A stretch of DNA of 64,000 bases from JAOPZW01 sp963803375 (GCA_963803375.1 CAWDMB010000016.1:1-64000), one strand, 5' to 3'; shown: positions 9,020-16,856, counted from the first letter of the stretch. The notes: generated from the letters alone by a model not told the origin. Program-made: numbers and translations.

Positions 9020-9040
9020 CCCATATCAGCTCGCTAGGGT
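9020..9040. repeat. Right end of IS110 element, inverted-repeat half
   Basis: CCCATAT (9020-9026), seven bases, then CTAGGGT (9034-9040). This is the mirror of the left end. Its TAGGGT doubles as the -10 box for the sulfurtransferase starting at 9048. Confidence 0.5.
9035..9040 (+). promoter_or_regulatory. -10 box of leaderless sulfurtransferase
   Basis: TAGGGT ends seven bases before GTG 9048, placing the transcription start at or next to the start codon. This spacing favours GTG 9048 over the adjacent GTG 9051. Confidence 0.55.
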
Positions 9041-9047
9041 CCGCCCG

Positions 9048-9839
9048 GTGGTGAGCCCGCTCGTCGACGCCGCGTGGCTGCGTGCCCGCCTCGACGATCC
9101 CGCCGTCCGCGTGGTGGACTGCCGCTTCGTGCTCGGCGATCCGGGCGCCGGGGCCCGGCTCTATGCGGAGGGCCACGTCCCGGGTGCCGCCTTCCTCGAC
9201 GTCGACGCCGACCTCAGCGCACCGCCGGCGGCCCGCGGGCCTCGCGGGCCGGTCGGCGGGCGCCATCCGCTGCCCGCGCGCGCCGAGCTGCAGGCCGCGC
9301 TGCGCCGGGCCGGCGTGAGCGCGGGCAGCCAAGTCGTCGCCTACGACCAGGCCATGAGCGGCGCGGCGGCGCGGCTGTGGTGGCTGCTGCGCCACCACGG
9401 GCACGCGCGCGCCTCGGTCCTGCGCGACGGCCTGGCGGCCTGGGCCGGGCCGCTGCGCGCCGGCGCGGAGCGCGTCGCTCCCGGCGACGTCGTGCTCGGC
9501 CCCGCCCGCACGGACGACGTCGCCGACGCCGGCGCGGTGGCCGCGCGCGGTGACGCCGTGCTCCTCGACGCGCGCGCGCCCGAGCGCTTTGCAGGCGAGG
9601 TCGAGCTCGTCGACCCGGTCGCGGGCCACATCCCGGGCGCGCGCAACCTCCCCGCGGGCGCGGCGTGGCCGGTGCCGGCGGAGCTCCGCGACGAGCGGCG
9701 GGAGATCATCGCCTCGTGCGGCTCGGGCGTGTCGGCGTGCGTGCTGCTGCTCGCGCTCGCCGACGCCGGGCGCGACGACGCGCGCCTGTACCCGGGCTCG
9801 TGGAGCGATTGGGTCGCGCGCGGCGGCCCGGTCGCCTGA
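9048..9839 (+). CDS. Two-domain sulfurtransferase (rhodanese / 3-mercaptopyruvate type)
   Basis: Sulfur-transfer enzyme, 263 aa, with two tandem rhodanese domains. The inactive N-terminal domain ends near residue 130 and the catalytic C-terminal domain carries Cys224 in the loop CGSGVSA. That loop resembles the CG[S/T]GVT loop of 3-mercaptopyruvate sulfurtransferases more than the CRxGxR loop of thiosulfate sulfurtransferases, although Ser replaces the usual Thr. The linker keeps the family pattern GHIPGARNLP. The frame stays open upstream into the IS element, but the -10 box at 9035 points to GTG 9048. Cytoplasmic; roles include cyanide detoxification and sulfide production. Confidence 0.88.
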   Translation: MVSPLVDAAWLRARLDDPAVRVVDCRFVLGDPGAGARLYAEGHVPGAAFLDVDADLSAPPAARGPRGPVGGRHPLPARAELQAALRRAGVSAGSQVVAYDQAMSGAAARLWWLLRHHGHARASVLRDGLAAWAGPLRAGAERVAPGDVVLGPARTDDVADAGAVAARGDAVLLDARAPERFAGEVELVDPVAGHIPGARNLPAGAAWPVPAELRDERREIIASCGSGVSACVLLLALADAGRDDARLYPGSWSDWVARGGPVA

Positions 9840-9860
9840 CCGCTCAGATGCGAGCGAGAC

Positions 9861-10277
9861 CTACACCTCGAGCAGCAGCGTGACCGGCCCGTCGTTGACG
9901 AGCTCGACCTCCATCATCGCCCCGAAGACGCCACGCGCGGCGCCGAGGCGGTCGGCGAAGCGCTCGACGAGCGGCGCCGCGAGCTCGGGGAGCGCGGCCG
10001 CGACATAGCTCGGACGATGCCCGCGCCGCGTGTCGCCGTACAGCGTGAACTGACTGACGACCAGGACCTCGCGCGTCCCGAGCGGCTCGTTCATCCGCCC
10101 GTGCGCGTCCGCGAAGACGCGCAGCGCGCGGACCTTGTCGGCGAGGCGGTCGCAGCGCGCCTCGTCGTCGTCGTGGGCGACGCCGAGCAGCACGAGCAGT
10201 CCGGGCCCGATTGCGCCGGTCACGGCGCCCCGCACCCGGACCTCGGCACGGCTGACGCGCTGGACGAGCGCGCGCAC
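9861..10277 (-). CDS. dtd: D-aminoacyl-tRNA deacylase
   Basis: Proofreading enzyme, 138 aa, that hydrolyses D-aminoacyl-tRNAs. It starts MRALVQRVSRAEV, carries the SQFTLYGDTRRGHRPSY motif, and has near the C-terminus the NDGPVT segment holding the Gly-cisPro dipeptide that excludes L-amino acids. The start is GTG 10277, two bases after the upstream GalT-like gene's stop, so the two are coupled. The full usual length is present. Confidence 0.94.
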   Translation of the reverse strand: MRALVQRVSRAEVRVRGAVTGAIGPGLLVLLGVAHDDDEARCDRLADKVRALRVFADAHGRMNEPLGTREVLVVSQFTLYGDTRRGHRPSYVAAALPELAAPLVERFADRLGAARGVFGAMMEVELVNDGPVTLLLEV

Positions 10278-10279
10278 GC

Positions 10280-11266
10280 TCAGATCTCGCGCAGCTCGGC
10301 GGCCGCCTGCTCGGGCGCGACGATGTTGAGGTGCACGCCGGTGCCGAGCTCCAGGCCGGCGAGGTGCGTGAGCCGCGGCACGACGTCGATGCGCCAGCAG
10401 AAGCGGTCGGCGCCCCGGGGGGCGGTGCGCACCCACAGGTTCAGGGGCGGCACGTGGCCGAGTCGGCGCCGCAGGCGGCGCAGCGCGTCGTGCAGGAGCG
10501 CCGCGCCGGTGGGCCCGTCGTCCTCGAAGCGCGGGCGCGGCGCGCGCGGGGCGAGCAGCAGCTGGTAGGGCAGGCGCGAGCCGTAGGGCGCCATCAGCAC
10601 CGCCTCGTCGTCGATGGCGACGATCCGCTCGCGGAGCTTGACCTCCTCCTGGACGAGGTCGTCCAGGAGGTTCGAGCCCATCGCCTGCGCCGCGTAGGCG
10701 CCGAAGCGCTCGCGCTCGCGCGCGACCTGCGCGGGGACGAACGCCAGCGCGTAGATCTGCGCGTGGGTGTGCGGCAGCGACGCGCCGGCCTCGCGGCGCT
10801 CGTTGACGATCACGTGCACGTACTCGGCGCCGTCCTCGGCGTGGTGGCGCATGCGCGCGCGCCAGACGTCGACGGCGGTGGCGACCTGGGCGGGCTCGAG
10901 GTCGGCGAGCGAGGAGACCGGGACGGGCGCGTTGATGACCACCTCGTGCGCGCCGCGGGCGGGCGCGGCGCGGAAGAGCTCGGCATTGGCGAACACCGCG
11001 GGATCGGGGCTCGCCGGGGTCAGGGCGGGGTACAGGTTGGGCACGACGCGCACGAGCCAGCCCGGCGTGTCGGGCGCCGAGCCGTCCGGGCGCACGGCGT
11101 ACGTCTCGGGCGGCGTGCTGTCCTCGTGGCCCGGCAGGAACGGGTCGGCCGCCGGGTCGATCGGCGCGGGCGGCGTCGTGCTCGGCCCGCCGCCCGGACG
11201 TGTCGCGCGCTCGGCGGCGACGATCGTGCGCAGACCCGAGAGCGGGTCGATGCGGACCTCGGGCAC
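10280..11266 (-). CDS. Galactose-1-phosphate uridylyltransferase-like HIT protein
   Basis: HIT-superfamily nucleotidyltransferase, 328 aa. It has the GalT layout: N-terminal substrate segment (ESVVPNLYP-like VRVVPNLYPAL), the active-site triad LPHTHAQ with H166 and H168, and a second HIT-like half ending in FCWRIDVVPRLTHLAG. Classical GalT reads HPHGQ, so here the nucleophilic His is kept but flanking residues differ. It may act on other sugar-1-phosphates; no galactokinase or epimerase lies nearby. GTG 11266 sits five bases beyond the methyltransferase stop, and the dtd gene follows directly, so the order methyltransferase-GalT-dtd looks like one operon. Confidence 0.78.
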   Translation of the reverse strand: MPEVRIDPLSGLRTIVAAERATRPGGGPSTTPPAPIDPAADPFLPGHEDSTPPETYAVRPDGSAPDTPGWLVRVVPNLYPALTPASPDPAVFANAELFRAAPARGAHEVVINAPVPVSSLADLEPAQVATAVDVWRARMRHHAEDGAEYVHVIVNERREAGASLPHTHAQIYALAFVPAQVARERERFGAYAAQAMGSNLLDDLVQEEVKLRERIVAIDDEAVLMAPYGSRLPYQLLLAPRAPRPRFEDDGPTGAALLHDALRRLRRRLGHVPPLNLWVRTAPRGADRFCWRIDVVPRLTHLAGLELGTGVHLNIVAPEQAAAELREI

Positions 11267-11271
11267 GCCGG

Positions 11272-11997
11272 TCAGGCCGCCTTGCGCGCGCGCAGGACGA
11301 CGGCGTGGCCGTCGAAGCCGTGGGCGCGGTCCCAGGCCTGCTCGTGCTCGATCGTCATCGCGGCGAGCGCGTCCTTGACCGCGTCGACGCGCAGGTCGTG
11401 GGGCTCGGTCGGGGTCGGCGTGTGGCCGACGTCGAAGTTCGCGATCAGCGCGCCGCCCGGCTTCAACAGGCGCTGGATCTCGGCCAGGACGGCGTCGGGG
11501 TCGTCGACGTGGTCGAGCGCGTTTCGCACGACGACGAGGTCGACCGACGCGGAGACCAGCGGGATGCGCTCGGCGCCGAGCGAGAGGTAGATCGCCGGCG
11601 AGCCCTCAAGGAGCAGCCCGCTGGCCGCGTAGCGCTCGTGGAGCGGGTCGACCGAGAGGCTCACGCGCGCGGGGCAGGCGTCGGGGAAGCCGAGCGGGCC
11701 CGAGCCGACGTCGAGCACGACCTTGCCCTCGAAGAAGCCCGGATCGTCGATCGCCGCCTCGCGCAGCACGCGCGCGACCTCGGCTCGCGCGATCTGCCAG
11801 CGCCGGCCCTCGTAGGTCTCCGCGACCGGCTCGTGGCCGAGGAGCTCGGGCACGTCGGCCGGGTTGAAGCCGCCGGCGCGGATGACCGGATCCCACTCGG
11901 TCAGCCAGAAGCGCAGCTCCTCGTCGCCCTTGACCGCGCGCGGGCGCCGCAGCACGCGCTGGCGGAGCCGCACGCGCCGCCGAAGGTCCCCGAGCAT
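11272..11997 (-). CDS. Class I SAM-dependent methyltransferase
   Basis: Cytoplasmic methyltransferase of 241 aa. Motif I is VVLDVGSGPLGFP (about 92-104), the acidic end of beta-2 is SLSVDPL, and the post-motif region is DLVVVRNALDHVDDPDAVL, as in the Methyltransf_11 fold. An N-terminal 90-residue helical part precedes the fold and probably binds the acceptor, which is unknown. The start ATG 11997 is seven bases from a TAGCAT -10 box, so this operon-leading gene appears leaderless. Confidence 0.8.
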   Translation of the reverse strand: MLGDLRRRVRLRQRVLRRPRAVKGDEELRFWLTEWDPVIRAGGFNPADVPELLGHEPVAETYEGRRWQIARAEVARVLREAAIDDPGFFEGKVVLDVGSGPLGFPDACPARVSLSVDPLHERYAASGLLLEGSPAIYLSLGAERIPLVSASVDLVVVRNALDHVDDPDAVLAEIQRLLKPGGALIANFDVGHTPTPTEPHDLRVDAVKDALAAMTIEHEQAWDRAHGFDGHAVVLRARKAA

Positions 11998-12004
11998 CGG
12001 CGGG

Positions 12005-12010
12005 ATGCTA
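12005..12010 (-). promoter_or_regulatory. -10 box of leaderless methyltransferase operon
   Basis: TAGCAT on the - strand, seven bases before ATG 11997. No ribosome site fits in the gap. Confidence 0.55.
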
Positions 12011-12069
12011 GAGAAGACCCATCAGAGCGCCCTGTCCGGCGTGCTCACGACCGCGCCGCCGGCCCTCCG

Positions 12070-12669
12070 TCACGTCCGCACGCCGAGCGCGTAGCGGCGG
12101 ATGGCGGCGCCGAGGTCGGCGCGCTCGAGGTACGGGCCCTGGTGGATGAACGTCTGCGCGCCCGAGGCGTCGTAGAAGATCGTGCTCGGCGTGCCCTGAA
12201 GGCCGTAGCGTGTGAAGATCCGCCCGTCGGGGTCCTCGACGCTCGGGTACGTCTGCGGGTAGCGGCGCAGCAGCCGCCGCGCGCTTGCGCGCGAGTCCCT
12301 GAGGTCGACGCCGAGGAAGCCGACGTGGCGCCCGTGCTCCAGCGACACGCGCTGGAAGACCGGGAGCTCCTCGCGGCAGGGCCCGCACCACGCCGCCCAG
12401 ATGTTGACCACCACCGGATGGCCGCGCAGCTCGCGCAGGCGCGCGTCGAGCGTCTTGCGCCCCCCCGGCAGCAGCTCGTTGGCCTGGCGGTGCAGGGCGG
12501 AGAGCGCGGGCGGCGCGCCGCCGAGCTTCGCGTCGACCTCGGCCTGGGCGAGCGGGCTCGAGTCCGGCGCGGCGGGCCCCTGCGTCTCGGGCGCCTGGCG
12601 CAGGCCGATCACGACGACGACGGCGAGGACGAGCGCGCCGGCGACCGGCAGCAGAGCACGCCTGGACAC
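12070..12669 (-). CDS. Membrane-anchored TlpA/ResA-type thiol-disulfide oxidoreductase
   Basis: Extracytoplasmic thioredoxin-fold protein, 199 aa. An N-terminal membrane anchor (about residues 5-23) is followed by a linker and a TlpA-like domain with redox motif WCGPC (C95, C98). The cis-Pro loop is visible as QGTPSTIFY. Such proteins keep apocytochrome c cysteines reduced for haem attachment, which suits the ccm genes at 22-24 kb. The start is GTG 12669 or the in-frame GTG 12675 six bases earlier; neither has a clear ribosome site. Confidence 0.85.
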   Translation of the reverse strand: MSRRALLPVAGALVLAVVVVIGLRQAPETQGPAAPDSSPLAQAEVDAKLGGAPPALSALHRQANELLPGGRKTLDARLRELRGHPVVVNIWAAWCGPCREELPVFQRVSLEHGRHVGFLGVDLRDSRASARRLLRRYPQTYPSVEDPDGRIFTRYGLQGTPSTIFYDASGAQTFIHQGPYLERADLGAAIRRYALGVRT

Positions 12670-12777
12670 GGCCACAGCGTCGCAGACCGGTGCGCCGCGT
12701 CGCGGCAGCGCCCCGGTGCGGTATCCTGAACGGCACGTAGGCGCAGGGTCGTTCATCAAGGGAGAGGCCCTCGCCCC

Positions 12778-12799
12778 AACTCCGGATCGGTCCGGAGTT
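12778..12799 (+). promoter_or_regulatory. Perfect 9-bp hairpin in helicase 5' leader
   Basis: AACTCCGGA (12778-12786), loop TCGG, TCCGGAGTT (12791-12799). It sits between a possible -10 box (TATCCT, 12722-12727) and the helicase ATG 12854, so an mRNA starting near 12734 would carry it in a 120-base leader. Lack of a T tract argues against simple termination. Confidence 0.45.
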
Positions 12800-12853
12800 C
12801 TCCGAGTCGCGACCTGGTTGCACGCGCGGCTCTCCGTCCAGAGCAGGCCTTCC

Positions 12854-15670
12854 ATGGCTGAGACCACGACGGCGGCCACCATGGCCGCGCCCATCCCCGA
12901 GCCCGTCGAGATCGAGCGGGCCGAGCGCTTCACCCGCGAGCGCTTCGTCCACGACGGCGAGCACGCCGCGGTGGCGTTGGCCCCTGGCTCGGGGCGCCGG
13001 CGCGCGCTCGATGCGGCGCTGCGCGAGCTCGCCGACGGCGCCGAGGTGCCCTCCACCAGGTGGCGCCGCCGCTATGCGCTGCTGCTCGGCCTCGAGCGCC
13101 TGCTGTCCGAGGACGAGCCACGGCTCGCGGACGGCACGACGCTCAGCCCGCACCAGGTCGACGCGCTCTCGGGCACGCTGACCGCGCTTCTGGCCGCGGC
13201 CCAGGGCAACGGCGCGGCGACGGCCGCGCCGACCGGCGCGCCGGTCCTTGCCGTCGACGACGACGAGCCCGACGACGAGGACGACGAGGAGCCCGTCGAG
13301 GACGACGACGAGCCCGTCGAGGACGACGACGAGCCCGTCGACGACGACGACGAACCCATCGACGACGACGAACCCGCGGAGCCGGCCGCCGAGGCCGATG
13401 CCTTCGAGGAGGACGAGCCCAACGGCGAGGTCGACCCCGACGTCGAGCTCGCCGACGACCCCAACGCCCACAAGCGCTTCTGGTTCGAGCACGCGACGGG
13501 CGCGGGCAAGACCGTCGCCGCGATGGGCTTCGTCGAGGCCTCGCGCACCGGCGGCGTGCTGATCCTCACCCATCGCCGCAACCTCGTCGACCAGTTCCTC
13601 GGTGAGCTACGCGACCGCGGCTACGCCGGGCGCGAGTCGCCCGCGCTGCTCGACGGCGCCGGCACGACGCGCGCCCACGGGCGGGCGGGCCCCGTTACGG
13701 TCGAGACCTACCAGTGGTTCGTGCGCAACGCCGGGCGCATCTCCGACGCGTACACGATCGTCATCTGCGACGAGGCGCACACCGCCCTCGGCGAGAAGAC
13801 GAGCGCCGCCATCCGCGCCTGGACGGGCCCGATCTTCATCGGCATGACGGCCACCGGCGCGCTCATCGCCCGCCACGTCACCGACCTCTTCCCGACGCAG
13901 ACCTCGCGCTTCGATCTCGCCCAGGCCGCACGCCGCGGGGTCATCGCGCCGCTGCGCTGCATCCGCATCCCGCCCGGCCCGGGCGTGCGCACGATCGCCA
14001 AGGTGCCGCTGCGCCGCGGCGACGTCGACGTCGAGTTCGACCAGGAGCTCCTGGCCGAGCTGCTGGACCAGCAGCCGTTCAACATGGCGATCGCCGACCT
14101 CTACAAGACGCGCTTCAACGGCGTGCCCGGGGTCGTTTACGCCGCCGGCGTGCGTCACGCCTACAACGTCGCCGAGGCGTTCCGCGAGCTCGGAATCAAG
14201 GCCGAGGGCGTCTCGGGCGAGACGCCCAAGCGCGAGCTGGCCGAGATCCTCGCGCGCTACGAGCGCGGCGAGATCGATGTGCTCATCAACGCCCAGCTGC
14301 TCGCCGAGGGCTGGAACTCGCCGCGCGCCACGGTCTGCATGCACCTGGCCCCGACGGCGTCCCGGCGCATCTACCAGCAGCGCGTCGGCCGCGTGACGCG
14401 GCGCCATCCCGGCAAGGAGGCGGGCGTCGTCGTCGACTTCGTCCACCCGGCGACCAAGCACGACGACCCGGTCGTCACGCTGCACTCGCTGCTCGACCGC
14501 GACGTCTATCGCGGCGGCGCGATCGTCGTCGGGCCGGTGCGCCGGGGTCGCGGGCGCCGCGTGCGCGTCGAGCGTCGCGTCATCCCCGTGACCGCCGAGG
14601 AGGAGCGCCGCCACGAGGTCTTCGAGCGCGAGCTCTGGCGCATCGCGGTCGAGCACCTCGACTACGGCGAGCAGCACATGTGGGCGGCCCTGGCGGGCGC
14701 GCGCGTCGCGCCGAACGGCTGGCGCCGGGCGCGCGCAATGCTGCACTTCGACCGCACGGGCGAGCTGCGTCGGCGCTATCTGCTCACGGCCGTCGAGCGC
14801 AACCGCACGCCGCAGCTGCGCCTGCGCGCGCTCCAGGAGATCGCCGCGGCGAAGGACGCCGAGGCCTTCGACCTCTCGATCGACGTCATCGGCACATGGA
14901 CGCGCGAGGAGCGCCGCGAGGGCGCGAAGATCATGTTCCAGGCGCTCGCCGAGAAGCGCATCGGCCGCCGCGACCAGGCCAACGCGTGGATCTGGCGCTT
15001 GGCGGAGTACACCCGCGAGGTCCACGAGGAGTACGCCGTGCAGCGCTGGCCGGAGACCAAGCGCCTGCTCGGCCTGCTCGTCAACTCGAGCGGCGGCGCC
15101 CATGCGCGCAACGCCCGGCGCCTCGTGCACGCCTCGCGCAAGCACGACCGCCGGCTGCAGGCCGCGCTACTGGCCGCCGCCGTGGCGCACACGCCCGAGG
15201 CCGAGGAGGTCCTGCGCGGCGCGCGGACGCGGATGGCGCGCAAGCCCAGCGCGCTCTCGCGCGAGCTGCTGCGCAACTTCCCCAAGGGCCGCGGTCGGCG
15301 CGCGCGCCGGCGGCGCAGGAAGGGCGGCGAGGCCGAGGGGGACGCCGCCGCGGTCGTCGCCGCGAACGGGGGGCCGCCTGCGTCCGTCACCGGCGACGGC
15401 GCCGCCGCGCAGGAGGTTGCCGCGGGGACCGACGGCCGGCCCGATCCCGCCGGCGACGACGCCGGGGCGCCTGCGGCGCCCAAGCGCCGGCGCTCACGTC
15501 GCCGGCGTACGGGCGCCGAGGCGCAGGACGGCGGGCCGGCGCCCGACGACGCCGAGGCGCAGGACCGCCAGCCCGCGCCCGACGACGCCGAGGCCAGATC
15601 CCTGGCGGGCCTGCTCCCGACGCGCGACGAGCAGGCCCACCGGGACGGCGTCGATCACGGTCCGAGGTAG
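12854..15670 (+). CDS. DEAH-box superfamily 2 helicase with acidic repeat insert and basic tail
   Basis: Predicted ATP-dependent nucleic-acid translocase, 938 aa. An N-terminal helical region (1-130) is followed by a very acidic low-complexity tract (135-203) containing EPVEDDD-type heptads. The helicase core begins directly afterwards: Walker A TGAGKT (215-220), motif Ia LTHRRNLVDQ, motif II DEAH (306-309), motif III MTATG, motif V LLAEGWNSPRA and motif VI QQRVGRVTRR. A helical C-terminal region ends in a strongly basic stretch (GRGRRARRRRRK) and a disordered Pro/Asp/Ala tail. Related cores occur in RadD-like and restriction-type helicases, but no partner nuclease is nearby. ATG 12854 is chosen as the first start with family-like sequence after it. 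The 3' end overlaps the convergent peptidase gene by 16 bases. Confidence 0.85.
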   Translation: MAETTTAATMAAPIPEPVEIERAERFTRERFVHDGEHAAVALAPGSGRRRALDAALRELADGAEVPSTRWRRRYALLLGLERLLSEDEPRLADGTTLSPHQVDALSGTLTALLAAAQGNGAATAAPTGAPVLAVDDDEPDDEDDEEPVEDDDEPVEDDDEPVDDDDEPIDDDEPAEPAAEADAFEEDEPNGEVDPDVELADDPNAHKRFWFEHATGAGKTVAAMGFVEASRTGGVLILTHRRNLVDQFLGELRDRGYAGRESPALLDGAGTTRAHGRAGPVTVETYQWFVRNAGRISDAYTIVICDEAHTALGEKTSAAIRAWTGPIFIGMTATGALIARHVTDLFPTQTSRFDLAQAARRGVIAPLRCIRIPPGPGVRTIAKVPLRRGDVDVEFDQELLAELLDQQPFNMAIADLYKTRFNGVPGVVYAAGVRHAYNVAEAFRELGIKAEGVSGETPKRELAEILARYERGEIDVLINAQLLAEGWNSPRATVCMHLAPTASRRIYQQRVGRVTRRHPGKEAGVVVDFVHPATKHDDPVVTLHSLLDRDVYRGGAIVVGPVRRGRGRRVRVERRVIPVTAEEERRHEVFERELWRIAVEHLDYGEQHMWAALAGARVAPNGWRRARAMLHFDRTGELRRRYLLTAVERNRTPQLRLRALQEIAAAKDAEAFDLSIDVIGTWTREERREGAKIMFQALAEKRIGRRDQANAWIWRLAEYTREVHEEYAVQRWPETKRLLGLLVNSSGGAHARNARRLVHASRKHDRRLQAALLAAAVAHTPEAEEVLRGARTRMARKPSALSRELLRNFPKGRGRRARRRRRKGGEAEGDAAAVVAANGGPPASVTGDGAAAQEVAAGTDGRPDPAGDDAGAPAAPKRRRSRRRRTGAEAQDGGPAPDDAEAQDRQPAPDDAEARSLAGLLPTRDEQAHRDGVDHGPR
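13289..13369 (+). repeat. In-frame 21-nt tandem repeat encoding EPVxDDD heptads
   Basis: Units at 13289, 13310 and 13331 (21 nt each) and a shortened fourth at 13352 (18 nt) encode EPVEDDD, EPVEDDD, EPVDDDD and EPIDDD. The near identity at DNA level in the first copies suggests replication slippage and possible copy-number variation between strains. Confidence 0.85.
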
Positions 15671-16281
15671 TTGATGTGCCACCACTCGCTCGGGGCCTCG
15701 ATCTTTTGCCATCCGAAGGGCGCTCCGAGGAGGTCGACCGCCCGGCGCCCCGCGGGCGTCGCCACGTCGAGGGCCCGGCCCGTCTCGTGGGCGGAGGTTC
15801 CCGGCGGCGCGGCGAGCGGGCCGATCCCCGCGCGGTAGCGGCGGTAGAGCTCGGCCTGCTGGGCGTAGCTGCGATATCCCGACATCGGGCCGGCCGGGGC
15901 GACGTCGACCCCGAGGCGGCGAGTCGACGACGCGCGCAGCGCGGCGAGGTTCTGCGCGGCGCCCGCCGGGAGGTAGGCCGTGCCCGCGGGACCCGGGACC
16001 GGGGTCATGCCCGGAGCGCTGGCCGCGTACCCGGTCGAGCCTGAGCTCGCAACGGTGGCCGCCGGGACCTGCAGGACGTCGCCCGGGAGGATCGTGCTGG
16101 TTATCGACCTGCCGTTGGCCGCAGCGAGCGCGTAGGGCGACACGCCGTTGGCCTGGGAGATCGACCAGAAGCTCTCTCCTGGCACCACGGTGTGAGCGGC
16201 CGCGGCCGCGGGCCCGAGCGCCGCGACCAGGAGCGCGACCACGGCGACGGACCCCAACTGGAAGGCGCGAAGCGAAGGCAT
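15655..16281 (-). CDS. Secreted LysM / VanY-type D-Ala-D-Ala carboxypeptidase
   Basis: Peptidoglycan peptidase, 208 aa. A signal peptide (about 1-28, ending AAAAAH) is followed by a LysM domain (VVPGESFWSISQANGV, about 31-75). The VanY domain has zinc-peptidase motifs SGYRSYAQQ, SAHETGRALD (His and Asp ligands) and EWWHINY (Glu base and His ligand). The LysM domain should hold it in the cell wall. The mRNA leader carries two overlapping, mutually exclusive hairpins (16285-16309). Confidence 0.92.
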   Translation of the reverse strand: MPSLRAFQLGSVAVVALLVAALGPAAAAAHTVVPGESFWSISQANGVSPYALAAANGRSITSTILPGDVLQVPAATVASSGSTGYAASAPGMTPVPGPAGTAYLPAGAAQNLAALRASSTRRLGVDVAPAGPMSGYRSYAQQAELYRRYRAGIGPLAAPPGTSAHETGRALDVATPAGRRAVDLLGAPFGWQKIEAPSEWWHINYLGP

Positions 16282-16284
16282 TGC

Positions 16285-16309
16285 GCGGGCTTCGGCCCGC
16301 TTGCGGGCC
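16285..16309 (-). promoter_or_regulatory. Two mutually exclusive hairpins in the peptidase leader
   Basis: GCCCGC at 16295-16300 can pair with GCGGGC at 16285-16290 through a 4-base loop. Alternatively, extended by one base, it can pair with 16303-16309 (GGCCCGC/GCGGGCC, 2-base loop). On the - strand mRNA the first option ends three bases before AUG 16281, so it would cover the start, while a GGAGGG stands on the far side. This could act as a simple translational switch. Confidence 0.4.
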
Positions 16310-16343
16310 CTCCTGCGCGCCGCACGAAGTCGCCCAGATCCGC

Positions 16344-16349
16344 TATCAA
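16344..16349 (+). promoter_or_regulatory. -10 box of leaderless aspartyl protease
   Basis: TATCAA, nine bases before GTG 16359; initiation would fall next to the start codon. Confidence 0.45.
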
Positions 16350-16358
16350 GGGTCGCGC

Positions 16359-16835
16359 GTGCCCCGGACCGTTCGACTGCTCCTCGCGCCCGTGCTCGTC
16401 AGCAGCGCGCTGGTGCTCGGCGGCGGCGCGCAGGCGGCGGCGCAGGCTCCGGCGACCGTGCCGATCAAGGTCCTCCGGCGAGGGGGCGACATCCTGGCGC
16501 TCGCACCGGTGACGATCAAGGGACGCTCGTACCTCTTCATCCTCGACACCGGAGCGAGCACGTCGGTGATCGGGCGCCGGGTCGCGCGCCGCCTCGGCCT
16601 GCGGCCGACGGGGCGCCCGGTGCGCGTCGCCGGCGTCTTCGGCTCGGGCGCGGCCCAGCCCGTGCGCGTGCGCCGCTGGCGGCTCGGCGCGAGCCCGCTG
16701 CCGGCCCTGAAGATCGTCTCGTTCGACGTGGGCGCGCGCGGCAGGGTCGTCGGGCTGCTGGGCTCCGACGTGCTCGCGCGCTTCGGGCGCATCTCGATCG
16801 ACTACGTCAACGAGACGCTGACGCTCGGCGCGTGA
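16359..16835 (+). CDS. Secreted retropepsin-like aspartyl protease
   Basis: Small aspartyl protease of 158 aa. A signal peptide (about 1-28) precedes one retroviral-protease-like domain with the catalytic motif FILDTGASTSVI and a C-terminal LLGSDVLARFGRISIDY. A single DTGA copy means it must dimerise, as in retropepsins and bacterial TIGR02281-type proteins. I choose GTG 16359 over upstream in-frame starts because a -10 box (16344) leaves no room for them and the signal peptide starts cleanly there. Substrate unknown. Confidence 0.8.
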   Translation: MPRTVRLLLAPVLVSSALVLGGGAQAAAQAPATVPIKVLRRGGDILALAPVTIKGRSYLFILDTGASTSVIGRRVARRLGLRPTGRPVRVAGVFGSGAAQPVRVRRWRLGASPLPALKIVSFDVGARGRVVGLLGSDVLARFGRISIDYVNETLTLGA

Positions 16836-16856
16836 GGCGCTCGCGCGCGCCGACGA

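Larger units (their letters stand above)
7509..9040 (+). mobile_element. IS110-family insertion sequence (outer bounds tentative)
   Basis: About 1.5 kb carrying one IS110-family transposase (7650-8732) with 5' and 3' non-coding parts. The proposed ends read ACCCTAG-N3-ATATGGG at the left (7509-7525) and its mirror CCCATAT-N7-CTAGGGT at the right (9020-9040). The total size is normal for the family (roughly 1.2-1.6 kb). A shorter alternative, 7511-8853, is bounded by a direct 8-mer CCTAGACA that could be chance. There are no target duplications, as expected for IS110. The element separates a - strand gene (starts 7499) from a + strand gene (starts 9048). Confidence 0.65.

Noticed and set aside
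8874..9047. N-terminal 58-codon extension of the sulfurtransferase
   Set aside because: The extension lies in the IS end, has no family similarity, and the -10 box at 9035 places the start at 9048.
13289..13369. Regular GAC-rich repeats as a CRISPR array
   Set aside because: Units are 21 nt, contiguous with no spacers, and in frame inside a helicase gene.
16282..16358. c-di-AMP (ydaO-type) riboswitch before the cell-wall peptidase
   Set aside because: Such riboswitches often precede wall hydrolases, but the gap is only 77 bases and I see none of the conserved core; only simple hairpins fit.
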